A stretch of DNA of 62,214 bases from assembly GCA_964617875.1 (NCBI GenBank), contig CAZUAI010000028.1, forward strand, positions 1 to 62,214. The letters run 5' to 3'. Source of the stretch: CAZMVY01 sp964617875. Lineage in GTDB: Bacteria > Planctomycetota > Phycisphaerae > UBA1845 > PWPN01. The notes beneath the pieces were generated by a model. That model ran no database searches. It saw only the letters and a program-made list of their open reading frames with translations, and was not told where the DNA came from. The position numbers were made by a program, and so were the translations under genes. Below, piece by piece: positions 1-7,299 of this stretch. Each line of letters opens with the position of its first letter. Position 1 is the first letter of the stretch.

Positions 1-789
1 CCCTACGATCCGCCGCGTAAGCCTGTCGAAATATGCAACGCTGGGGTGTACTCAAACGCGATCACCAACCGCGCCGCCGCTGCGGCCGACAACCCGACCG
101 GACGGCCCGAGACGCCCACGCCGGGGGATGACGGGAGCCGCATGGACGATCTCATGTGGTCGCTGCCGCAGATGGGCGGCGCGGCGGCGACGGACTTCGC
201 CGTGTACACGAAAGAGGCCATGACCGTCCGCAAGGGCGAAAAGGCGATCGTCACATTGTTCACCTGCAGGGTCCCGTACACGCACTATTACCGCTGGCGC
301 TCGCCCGGCGACATACGGCATTTCCTCGTGCTGCGCAACAGCACCGACACGCCGTGGACGACCGGCCCCGTGATCGCCGTCAGCGAGCAACGGCCGCTGT
401 GCCAGGACACGATCCGGTACACGCCGCGCGGAAGCGATTACGAGCTGCCGGTCACGACCGCCGTCAACGTCGCCACCGGATCGACAGAATCCGAGGTGGA
501 CCGCAAGCTGAAGGCCCACGAGCCGGCGCACAACGTGTTCCTCGATCTCGTCACGATCGAGGGCCGCGTGCAGGTCCGCAACCACGAGCAGCGTCCCATC
601 GAGCTGGAGGTCAGCCGCGCGGCGCCCGGCCTGCTGAAGACCGCGTCCGACGGCGGACGGTTGTGGCAGGACACGAACAAGCTGAAGCTCACGGAACGAG
701 AGGGCAATGTGACGTGGACGCTGAAGCTGAAGCCGGGCGAATCGAAGGAGTTTACGTACCGATACGAGCGATATGTGTCGAGTCAGTGA
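1..789 (+). CDS. C-terminal part of a DUF4139-like protein (5' truncated by window)
   Basis: The frame is open from the first base, so the gene begins outside the window; 262 residues are visible. The last 40 residues read as a beta-rich ending, with LTEREGNVTWTLKLKPGE followed by SKEFTYRYERYV. This pattern (a negotiated 'converts to a pumped-up sandwich' edge) closely resembles the C-terminal beta-sandwich end of DUF4139-type proteins, whose function is poorly defined. No catalytic motif, membrane segment or signal is visible in this part. A GTG at 46 could be read as a start, but the reading frame continues upstream without a stop, so I treat the gene as partial. An imperfect hairpin follows the stop. 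Family assignment is by resemblance of the tail only. Confidence 0.6.
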   Translation, partial: PYDPPRKPVEICNAGVYSNAITNRAAAAADNPTGRPETPTPGDDGSRMDDLMWSLPQMGGAAATDFAVYTKEAMTVRKGEKAIVTLFTCRVPYTHYYRWRSPGDIRHFLVLRNSTDTPWTTGPVIAVSEQRPLCQDTIRYTPRGSDYELPVTTAVNVATGSTESEVDRKLKAHEPAHNVFLDLVTIEGRVQVRNHEQRPIELEVSRAAPGLLKTASDGGRLWQDTNKLKLTEREGNVTWTLKLKPGESKEFTYRYERYVSSQ

Positions 790-797
790 ACGGACGG

Positions 798-826
798 GTG
801 CCCCGCCGCTTCAGCGGTGGGGGCGC
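798..826. repeat. Intergenic hairpin after the DUF4139-like gene
   Basis: CCCCGCCGCT (801-810) faces AGCGGTGGGG (813-822) across a two-base centre, one position off perfect; flanking GTG/CGC extends the pairing loosely. There is no T-run, so it is not a classical intrinsic terminator. It may be a repeat-family hairpin or a Rho-independent-like pause. Confidence 0.55.
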
Positions 827-897
827 GAATTGCGTCTGTCGCGTGGGTTATGACACCGGGTTTCGCGCCGTCCGTGTTCGGCGTACGATAGGCAACA

Positions 898-935
898 GGT
901 GGGCGAACCCTCGGAGTACCGCGGAACCGCCCACC
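898..935. repeat. Inverted repeat upstream of response regulator
   Basis: GGTGGGCG (898-905) and CGCCCACC (928-935) are perfect inverted arms separated by 22 bases. It ends 23 bases before the start codon of the OmpR-type regulator, so it lies in the presumed leader or promoter region. It could be a dispersed palindrome or an operator; the sequence alone does not decide. Confidence 0.5.
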
Positions 936-958
936 CTACCGGGCGTGGGACGCATCCA

Positions 959-1666
959 ATGCCTCTCGGAACCGTACTCGTCGTGGAAGATGATCAACCG
1001 ATCCGCCGCGGGATCGTCGATGCCCTGTGTTTCGCGGGCTATCGGCCCCTGGAGGCCATGGACGGCGAGGCGGGGCTGGCGGCCGCGATCGGCGCGGAGA
1101 TCGACCTCGTCCTGCTCGACGTCCTGCTGCCGAAGAAGGACGGCTTCGCCGTGCTCGAGGAACTGCGGCGGGCGCGGCCGGCGCTGCCGGTCATCATGCT
1201 GACGGCGCGCGGCGCGGAGGAGGACCGAGTCCGCGGCCTGCGGACCGGGGCCGATGATTACGTCGTCAAGCCGTTCAGCGCGAAGGAACTTCTCGCGCGG
1301 ATCGAGGCCGTGCTGCGGCGGTCGGCCGAGCGGCCGCGCGGCACGCCGACTCTCGCGGTTGCCGGGCGGACGATCAATTTCGAGCGTCGGGAGGTTCGCC
1401 TGCCGGACGGTTCGCGAGCCGAGCTTTCGGAGAAGGAATCGGCGATCCTGCAATACCTCGCGGCGAATCGCGGCCGTGCGGTCGCACGGTCGGAATTGCT
1501 CGCCCGCGTGTGGGGGCTCGATCCGCGCAACCTGGAGACGCGGACCGTGGACATGCACGTCGCGCGGCTTCGCGAACGCCTCGGCGACGACCCGTCCGGA
1601 CCGCGGATCATCCTGACCGTGCGGTCGAAGGGGTATATGCTGGCGATGAAGGAAGACGAAGCATGA
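959..1666 (+). CDS. OmpR/PhoB-family response regulator
   Basis: This is a 235-residue two-component transcription factor. The receiver domain (residues about 5-120) has the acidic pair after VLVVE, the phospho-acceptor Asp54 in LVLLDVLLPKKDG, and the conserved Lys in VVKPFS. The C-terminal winged-helix domain contains TVDMHVARLRERLG and the terminal KGYML wing typical of OmpR/PhoB. The ATG at 959 is chosen over a GTG at 899, because the 20 residues before it are not domain-like and contain an inverted repeat. The histidine kinase gene follows about 100 bases downstream on the same strand, so the two form a cognate pair. The inducing signal and targets are not visible. Confidence 0.93.
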   Translation: MPLGTVLVVEDDQPIRRGIVDALCFAGYRPLEAMDGEAGLAAAIGAEIDLVLLDVLLPKKDGFAVLEELRRARPALPVIMLTARGAEEDRVRGLRTGADDYVVKPFSAKELLARIEAVLRRSAERPRGTPTLAVAGRTINFERREVRLPDGSRAELSEKESAILQYLAANRGRAVARSELLARVWGLDPRNLETRTVDMHVARLRERLGDDPSGPRIILTVRSKGYMLAMKEDEA

Positions 1667-1694
1667 GGGCGAGCGAACGCAGGGCACGGTCGCA

Positions 1695-1710
1695 GCCCGC
1701 GCAAGCGGGC
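1695..1710. repeat. Small GCAA-loop hairpin between regulator and kinase
   Basis: GCCCGC (1695-1700), GCAA loop, GCGGGC (1705-1710): a perfect six-pair stem with a GNRA-type tetraloop. It lies in the 96-base gap between the response regulator and its kinase and could tune expression of the second gene. Confidence 0.5.
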
Positions 1711-1731
1711 AAGACCTGCCGTCTTCGAATT

Positions 1732-1766
1732 GTGGTGCAGGCTTCCAGCCTGCGTGAGACGCATGC
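1732..1766 (+). repeat. Half copy of palindromic repeat family A
   Basis: The block starts GTGGTGCAGG and contains the perfect inverted repeat GCAGGCT-TCC-AGCCTGC. Its left side matches the left arm of the reverse complement of the copy at 7129-7179. The right arm is missing: the element runs directly into the start codon of the histidine kinase (1763), so the kinase leader is partly repeat-derived. Confidence 0.6.
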
Positions 1767-3565
1767 GTAAAACGACGCGAACGTGGGTCCTGTCTGGTGC
1801 GTGCGTTGCGGTGCTGACGGCGGCGTTCGGGTGGATCACGCTTGTCTCGTTGAGGTTGGAACGGCGCGAGCGCGAGGCCCGGGCGAAGGCGCAATCGCAG
1901 GAGTTGCTGCGGCTGGCATTGTGGCGGATGGACTCGTCGCTGGCGCCGCTCTTTGCCCGGGAGGCCGCCCGTCCGTACCTGCACTACAGGGCCTTCTACA
2001 CGGAACGGCGGGCCTACGACAACCTGAGCAACGCGATGATCCCGGGCGGGACAATCGTTGCGTCGCCGCTGCTCGGTTCCGCGTCCGATTTCTTCCATCT
2101 TCACTTCCAGATCGGGCCGGATGGAATGATCTCGTCGCCGCAAGTGCCCGACGCCGACTTCCGTGAACTGGCCCAGCCCGCCTACGTGTCCGCCGCTCAG
2201 ATCGTCGGCGCGGCCGACGCGCTCGCCGCGCTGCGGGGGTTCCTCTCGCGCCCGGTGCTCTTGAACGCGCTCGTCCGGGCCGAGTCGAACGGCGCAGCGT
2301 CCGTCGTCATCGCACGCGGCCCTGTCGCTCGACGATCGGGCCCCGAGGCACAGGCGGCCCAGGACTTCCATGTCCGTGCGCAACAGGCCGCGCTGGCGCA
2401 GAATGCGTCGCCGCTCCAGCCGCCGGAGCCGTCATCGCCGGCCAGTCGCCCCGGGGGGGACGTCGCAGTGAGGCAGGGAGGCTTCGTCTCCGTCTGGTGC
2501 CCGCGGGCCGGCGGCGAACCGCCGGAACTGTTCTTCGTGCGGTCTGTGATGGCGGGGGACTCGCAGACCGTGCAGGGGATCTGGGTGGACTGGCCGCGGC
2601 TCCGGCAATGGCTGCTCGACGGGGTTCGCGACCTGCTCCCGGACGCGGATCTGCGGCCGGTCCTGGGTCCGGCGAACGGGGCGCAAAGCAGGATGCTCGC
2701 GAGCATCCCGGCGTCGCTCGAGATGCGGTCGGCGGCGATTGCCGTCGAAGCGATGCGGCCGCGTCTGACGCCAGTGCGGGTTGCGCTGCTGGCGGCGTGG
2801 GCGGGCGTCCTGGCGGCGGCGGTCGCGATCGCGATGGTCCTGCGGGCGGCGATCGTGCTGAGCGAGCGCCGGCTGCAATTCGCGTCGGCCGTCACGCACG
2901 AACTGCGGACGCCGCTCACGACGTTCCGGATGTACTCCGAGATGCTTGCCGACGGGATGGTCCCCGACGAGCAGGCCCGGCGCGAGTACCTGGCGACGCT
3001 TGCCCGCGAGGCCGTGCGGCTGTCAAACGTCGTCGAGAATGTGCTGCTCTATGCCCGTGTCGAGCAGAAACGCGCGGCGACGCGCTGTGAGCCGATCGCG
3101 GTTGCGGACCTGCTCGCGCGGATCGCCGGCCGGCTGGCCGGGCGAGCCGGCGAAGCGCGGATGGAGCTTGTCACCGACGCCGCCGCCGGCGGCGATGCCG
3201 TCGTCCATACCGACTGCCGGGCCGTCGAGCAGATCCTCTACAACCTCGTGGACAACGCGTGCAAGTATGCGGCCTCGGCAACGGATCGCCGGGTACACCT
3301 GGAGGCTCGGCGCGCAGGCGGGCACGTGGAGATCGTCGTGCGCGACCATGGCCCCGGCATCCCCGCGGCGGAAGAGCGGCGCGCCTTCGAGGCCTTCCGC
3401 CGCGGCTCGCGGGACACCGCGGGCACGGTCCCGGGCGTCGGCCTGGGGCTGTCGCTGGCGAGGGGCCTGGCCCGCGAACTCGGCGGCGATCTGAGGCTGG
3501 TTCGCCGGACGGATGCCGGTGCGGCGTTCGTCCTGTCCCTCCCGTGCGAGCCGCGCCGCGGCTGA
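1763..3565 (+). CDS. Membrane sensor histidine kinase (partner of the 959-1666 regulator)
   Basis: The protein has 600 residues. An N-terminal membrane segment (about 10-30) and a second one (about 339-361) flank a roughly 300-residue extracytoplasmic sensor region with no recognised fold. The HisKA phospho-acceptor is His379 in SAVTHELRTPLTTFR. The HATPase part has an N-box (NLVDNACKYA), a G1-like box (DHGPGIP) and a G2 box (GVGLGLSLA). No HAMP domain is apparent between the second membrane segment and HisKA. The ATG at 1763 starts the charged-then-hydrophobic signal anchor; an upstream GTG at 1730 would add repeat-encoded residues. The stop codon lies in the loop of a GC hairpin. It probably phosphorylates the preceding OmpR-type regulator. 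Confidence 0.92.
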   Translation: MRKTTRTWVLSGACVAVLTAAFGWITLVSLRLERREREARAKAQSQELLRLALWRMDSSLAPLFAREAARPYLHYRAFYTERRAYDNLSNAMIPGGTIVASPLLGSASDFFHLHFQIGPDGMISSPQVPDADFRELAQPAYVSAAQIVGAADALAALRGFLSRPVLLNALVRAESNGAASVVIARGPVARRSGPEAQAAQDFHVRAQQAALAQNASPLQPPEPSSPASRPGGDVAVRQGGFVSVWCPRAGGEPPELFFVRSVMAGDSQTVQGIWVDWPRLRQWLLDGVRDLLPDADLRPVLGPANGAQSRMLASIPASLEMRSAAIAVEAMRPRLTPVRVALLAAWAGVLAAAVAIAMVLRAAIVLSERRLQFASAVTHELRTPLTTFRMYSEMLADGMVPDEQARREYLATLAREAVRLSNVVENVLLYARVEQKRAATRCEPIAVADLLARIAGRLAGRAGEARMELVTDAAAGGDAVVHTDCRAVEQILYNLVDNACKYAASATDRRVHLEARRAGGHVEIVVRDHGPGIPAAEERRAFEAFRRGSRDTAGTVPGVGLGLSLARGLARELGGDLRLVRRTDAGAAFVLSLPCEPRRG

Positions 3566-3579
3566 AAGCCGCGCGGCGA
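3553..3579 (+). repeat. GC hairpin enclosing the kinase stop codon
   Basis: GCGGC (3558-3562), loop TGAAA, GCCGC (3568-3572), with the outer GCC/GGC pairing extended around a bulge. The TGA stop of the kinase is the first three bases of the loop. No T-tract follows. Confidence 0.5.
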
Positions 3580-3613
3580 GGCCTCGCGCGAAACACGTCG
3601 GCGTCCGCCGACC

Positions 3614-3642
3614 GTTACAGTGCGCAGCCGGTCGGGTATGAT
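3614..3642 (+). promoter_or_regulatory. Candidate sigma-70 promoter of mgtE
   Basis: GTTACA (3614-3619), 17-base spacer, TATGAT (3637-3642): four and five matches to TTGACA/TATAAT. Predicted start is near 3649, giving a leader of roughly 98 bases before the mgtE ATG. Confidence 0.5.
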
Positions 3643-3746
3643 GCCGGACCCAACACGCGGCACGGTCGTCCTCCGTGAGAGCGGGCACGGCCTGCCGTGG
3701 CGGTTACAGCGGCATTCGCACCGGGTGCGCAGAGGTGGCGACGACC

Positions 3747-5159
3747 ATGGCGGACGATGTGACATTATCACCGGACCTCGACCGGATCCTGGACCAGGTT
3801 CTGCTCGCGATCGAGGAAGACAACACGGCCGCGCTGGAGTCGATGCTCTCGTCGCTGCACACAAGCGACATCGCCGATCTGATCGTGCGCGTGCCGCTTC
3901 CGGAACTGCGGATGGTGGTCTACCGGCACGTGCCCGACGAGCTGACCGGCGACGTGCTCGACCTCCTTCCGGAGCGGGTCCGCGACGACCTCGTCGAGGA
4001 CCTCACGCCGAACGAACTCGTCGAGGCCGTGGCCGCGATGGCGCCGGACGACGCGGCGGACCTGGTGACGGACCTGACGCCGGAGACGCAGAAGGAGGTC
4101 CTTGACCATATCCCCGCCGGGCAGTCCGAGGCGATCCGCGAGCTGATGCAGTATCCGGAGGACACGGCGGGCGGCCTGATGACGCCGCGGTACGCCGCCA
4201 TCCGCTCCGGGGTCACGGTCGCGCAGGCCATCGATGAACTCCGGCGTCTGGCCGACTCGGAACGCGAATACATCTACTACGCCTACGTTGTTGACGACGA
4301 GAACCGGCTGCAGGGCGTGCTGTCGCTGCGGGACCTTCTGCTGGCCCCGTCCGACCGGCCCGTGGACGACTTCATGAGCCGCAAGGTCCACAGCGCCAAC
4401 GTCCTGACCGACCGCGAGGAGGCGGCGCGGCTTCTGGACCGGTACGGCTATCTGGCCCTCCCCGTGGTGGATGACGAGAACCATCTCCTCGGCGTCGTGA
4501 CGGTCGATGACGCCATCGAGGTCATACGCCAGGAGCAATCCGAGGACGTGCAGAAGATGGCCGCCGTCCAGGCCCTCGAGGAACCCTACATGGTCGCCTC
4601 GATCGGCACCCTCGTCCGCAAGCGGGGCACGTGGCTGTCGGCGCTCTTCCTCGGCGAGATGCTGACGGCGTCGGCGATGGCCCACTTCGAGGACGAGATC
4701 GCCCGAGCGGTCGTCCTCGCCCTCTTCGTCCCGCTGATCATCTCGAGCGGCGGCAACAGCGGTTCGCAGGCCTCGACGCTGGTGATCCGCGCGATGGCGC
4801 TGGGCGAAGTGCGACTGGGCGACTGGTGGCGGGTCATGCGGCGCGAACTGGCGTGCGGGCTTCTGCTCGGACTGCTCCTCGGGTTCATCGGCTTCTGCCG
4901 GGTACACCTGTGGCAGTGGGCGGGCTGGGTGGACTACACCGCTCACTACCATCTTGTAGCCTTCACCGTGGCGGCGTCGCTCGTGGGCGTGGTCCTGTGG
5001 GGGACGCTCGTCGGGGGCATGTTGCCGTTCGTCCTGCGGGCGATCCGGCTCGACCCCGCCACGATCTCGGCGCCGTTCGTGGCAACGCTCGCCGACGTCA
5101 CCGGTCTGGTGATCTATTTCACGACGGCCCTGTTGATCCTGCGCGGCACGCTGCTCTGA
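3747..5159 (+). CDS. mgtE: MgtE-family magnesium transporter
   Basis: This 470-residue protein has the full MgtE layout. First comes an N-terminal superhelical domain (about 5-130, rich in Asp/Glu/Leu, for example DLTPNELVEAVAAM). A pair of CBS domains follows (about 135-260; AGGLMTPRYAAI, then the second CBS ending GVVTVDDAIEVI). The C-terminal membrane domain (about 275-470) carries SSGGNSGSQASTLVIRAMA, the conserved glycine/serine motif of the pore family. It acts in the inner membrane as a magnesium channel; family knowledge is that cytosolic magnesium binding to the N and CBS domains closes it. The ATG at 3747 is preceded by AGAGG; an in-frame start at 3675 would add 24 non-family residues. 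It is transcribed alone and converges on the next gene. Confidence 0.96.
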   Translation: MADDVTLSPDLDRILDQVLLAIEEDNTAALESMLSSLHTSDIADLIVRVPLPELRMVVYRHVPDELTGDVLDLLPERVRDDLVEDLTPNELVEAVAAMAPDDAADLVTDLTPETQKEVLDHIPAGQSEAIRELMQYPEDTAGGLMTPRYAAIRSGVTVAQAIDELRRLADSEREYIYYAYVVDDENRLQGVLSLRDLLLAPSDRPVDDFMSRKVHSANVLTDREEAARLLDRYGYLALPVVDDENHLLGVVTVDDAIEVIRQEQSEDVQKMAAVQALEEPYMVASIGTLVRKRGTWLSALFLGEMLTASAMAHFEDEIARAVVLALFVPLIISSGGNSGSQASTLVIRAMALGEVRLGDWWRVMRRELACGLLLGLLLGFIGFCRVHLWQWAGWVDYTAHYHLVAFTVAASLVGVVLWGTLVGGMLPFVLRAIRLDPATISAPFVATLADVTGLVIYFTTALLILRGTLL

Positions 5160-5261
5160 CGCGGCGACGGGGCGATGAGCCGTGACATCCCGAGTGCGGG
5201 GCCGGGCTCGAAAGACAGGGCCTCGACGCAGGGGCGGCACCCGGCCGGCGGATCTCCCGCC

Positions 5262-5297
5262 CGCGGTTGCGCGGCGGCGGAAAGCCGCCCGCCCTGC
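5262..5297 (+). repeat. Palindromic repeat family B, copy 1
   Basis: A 36-base GC-rich element, CGCGG..CGCGGC.GCGG ending CCGCCCGCCCTGC. It aligns without gaps at 31 of 36 positions to 47767-47802. It lies in the gap between two convergent genes, mgtE and pgeF, where it may also act as a transcript-end hairpin. Confidence 0.6.
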
Positions 5298-5303
5298 ACG
5301 CGG

Positions 5304-6080
5304 CTACCGGATGGCGGCGATGAGGGCGTTTCGGCCGGCGTCGGGGCCGTCGCGGCGATGGCTCCAGAATCGTGTGTCGCAGATTGAGCAGAGGCCGGCG
5401 CACTCGATCCGATCGGCGGGAACGCCGGCAGCGGCGAGTTGTGCGGTGTTTGCCGTCCACAGGTTCAGCAGGAAGCGGCCGTTCGCGTTCGGAGCGAAGA
5501 AGCGATCGGCGTCCTCGAATCGCGTGCGGAAGACCCGCCGCACCTCCGGGCCGACCTCGTAGCAGCACGGGCCGGCGCTCGGGGCGATGGCGGCGAGCAG
5601 GTCCGCCGGGTCGCTGCCGAACTCGATGCGCATCCGCTCGATCATCCGCGCCGTGATGCCCGCCGCCGTGCCGAGCCAGCTTGCGTGCACGACGCCGAGG
5701 GCCCGCCGACGCGGGTCGTAGGCCAGCACCAGCGGGCAGTCGGCCGAGAGCAGGATCAACGGCACGCCGGGCCGGTCGGTGATGAGCCCGTCCACGAAGG
5801 GCACCGCCGTCGGCCGGCCGAACCGCCCGGCGCCGACGTCGGCGTCTTCGACGCGGAGGATCTCGGCCCCGTGCACCTGCGACGGCGAGGTGAGCCTGTC
5901 GAACTCGACGCCCAGCTCACGGCAGATCCGCCGGCGGCGCTCAACCGCGGCCTCGCGGTCGGGCCCGCGGTGTGGCGCGAGGTTCCAGGGCCTGGTCGTG
6001 AAGACGTGAACAAGGCCGGGTTCGGCCGCCGGCCGGGCGAATCGCAACAGGCGTCCGTCATCACAGGGAAGCTCGTGCAT
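5304..6080 (-). CDS. pgeF: YfiH/LACC1-family purine nucleoside phosphorylase (polyphenol-oxidase family)
   Basis: 258 residues, the normal length of the DUF152/YfiH family. Recognisable blocks are VHVFTTR near the N-terminus, SQVHGAEIL (first metal histidine), LLSADCPLVLAYDP (metal cysteine in ADC), VVHASWLGTAAGI (second histidine; most relatives have HAGWRG) and the closing RRDGPDAGR. Proteins of this family act on purine nucleosides and have been linked in some bacteria to editing of misincorporated peptidoglycan precursors; the older polyphenol oxidase name is still seen in databases. The HASWLG variant replaces the usual Gly and Arg, so activity may differ. It is a cytosolic single gene whose 3' end faces mgtE. 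Confidence 0.9.
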   Translation of the reverse strand: MHELPCDDGRLLRFARPAAEPGLVHVFTTRPWNLAPHRGPDREAAVERRRRICRELGVEFDRLTSPSQVHGAEILRVEDADVGAGRFGRPTAVPFVDGLITDRPGVPLILLSADCPLVLAYDPRRRALGVVHASWLGTAAGITARMIERMRIEFGSDPADLLAAIAPSAGPCCYEVGPEVRRVFRTRFEDADRFFAPNANGRFLLNLWTANTAQLAAAGVPADRIECAGLCSICDTRFWSHRRDGPDAGRNALIAAIR

Positions 6081-6141
6081 GTGAGGTTCTCGACGCAGCG
6101 GGCGGCCGTGTCCTCTGCTCTGCCGCTTTCTCGCTCCTCTG

Positions 6142-7107
6142 TCATTTCTCGAGCGGCTCGGTCTTGAGAAGCACCTTGATATGCCCGGGTTCGGCGGCGG
6201 CGGCGAAGGCCTCGACGCCTCGCGAGAGCGGGAACTGCTTCGTGATCATCGACAGCACATCAATCTGCCGCCGGGCGAGGGCGCTGATCGCGTCGGCGAA
6301 CGGCCCGCAGCGGCTGCCGAGGACCGTGACCTCGTTCACGACGACGGGCGCCAGATTGAGCTTCGCGTCGCCGGCGTAGGTGCTCTTGAGGACGATCGTG
6401 CCGCGCGGCCGGACGAGGCGCAACGCCAGCTCAAAGCCCGCCGCGGCGCCGGTGCACTCGACGACCAGGTCGTGGTCGGCCCTCGGCACGACCTCGGATA
6501 CCGGCCGGACCTGGATGCCCTTCTTCTCGCAGAAGGACATCGTGAGCGGGTTACGGCCGATCACCTCGAGCCGGCAGCCGGTGCCCTGGAGCACCTGCGC
6601 GACGAGCAGGCCGAGCCGCCCCGACCCGACGACGCCAACGCGCATCCGCTTCTCGATCTTGCACTGCTTGACGACCTGGTACGCGGCGGCGAGCGGCTCG
6701 ACGAAGACGGCCTGTTCGTCGGACACCGCGTCGGGCAGCTCGTGCAGGTTGTCCACGGGGACGGCCACGTAGTCGGCGAAGCAGCCGTCGCGGCCCTGGA
6801 TTCCGACGACCGAGCGGTTGCGGCAGTGGTTCGCCAGGCCGTGGTGGCACATGTCGCACTGGCCGCAGACGCAGTTGATCTCGGCGACGACACGCTTGTC
6901 GCGCCAGATCTTCGGCCCGGCCGCGACCGTGCCGACGAACTCGTGGCCGGGCACGCCGCTGAACCGCATGTAGCCCCGGACGATTTCGAGGTCGGTGGCA
7001 CAGATGCCCGCCAGCGTCACGCGCACGAGGGCCTCGTTCCGACCCGGCTCGGGGTCGCGGCAGTTGCGGAGATAACGCAGGGACCCGTCAAAGACCAGGG
7101 CTCTCAT
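6142..7107 (-). CDS. Zinc-dependent medium-chain alcohol dehydrogenase family protein
   Basis: 321 residues. The catalytic-zinc region GICATDLEIVRGY and GHEFVGTV provides Cys and His-Glu ligands, and the structural-zinc cluster CGQCDMCHHGLANHC has the classical four cysteines. The nucleotide-binding motif is GVVGSGRLGLLVAQ. This is the threonine/sorbitol/alcohol dehydrogenase superfamily; the exact substrate cannot be told. The ATG at 7107 is chosen because AAGGAG lies 15-20 bases upstream and an MDR N-terminus (MRALVFDGSLRYL) starts there; upstream in-frame starts would translate a palindromic repeat. The C-terminus is short compared with 340-360 residue relatives, but no motif is missing. 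Confidence 0.9.
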   Translation of the reverse strand: MRALVFDGSLRYLRNCRDPEPGRNEALVRVTLAGICATDLEIVRGYMRFSGVPGHEFVGTVAAGPKIWRDKRVVAEINCVCGQCDMCHHGLANHCRNRSVVGIQGRDGCFADYVAVPVDNLHELPDAVSDEQAVFVEPLAAAYQVVKQCKIEKRMRVGVVGSGRLGLLVAQVLQGTGCRLEVIGRNPLTMSFCEKKGIQVRPVSEVVPRADHDLVVECTGAAAGFELALRLVRPRGTIVLKSTYAGDAKLNLAPVVVNEVTVLGSRCGPFADAISALARRQIDVLSMITKQFPLSRGVEAFAAAAEPGHIKVLLKTEPLEK

Positions 7108-7128
7108 GTGCGAAACGTCGCTCTCCTT

Positions 7129-7179
7129 GTGGCGCAGGCAGCCTGCCTGCGTTCCGCGCGGGCTCGAAGCCTGCACCAC
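7129..7179. repeat. Palindromic repeat family A, full copy
   Basis: A 51-base imperfect palindrome with outer arms GTGGCGCAGGC and GCCTGCACCAC, and an inner palindrome GCAGGC-AGCCT-GCCTGC. It lies just upstream of the alcohol dehydrogenase ribosome-binding site. It aligns end to end with 51350-51401, and its reverse complement matches the half copy at 1732. Confidence 0.65.
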
Positions 7180-7299
7180 ATCGGGGCACGGCCCACGTGC
7201 CGAAAACGGCATCAGGCGGATGAGCTTACCGCGGAGCGGGCCCGTGTACAATCGCCGTGCCGCTGCCTTGCCCCTGCCGGAAGCGACGGGGTGCCGCAC

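Noticed and set aside
848..2383. Long minus-strand open frame antisense to the first two-component pair
   Set aside because: It is Arg/Pro/Gly-rich with no family motif, and overlaps two well-identified genes; a typical shadow frame of GC-rich DNA. The same reasoning applies to other long antisense frames, for example 3768-5240, 7321-8991, 13148-15058, 29402-32239 and 44421-46157.
3649..3746. Magnesium riboswitch (M-box) in the mgtE leader
   Set aside because: The predicted leader is only about 98 bases and none of the M-box helices is apparent.
7230..7260. Plus-strand TACAAT as a promoter
   Set aside because: No -35 at a usable distance and no plus-strand gene follows.
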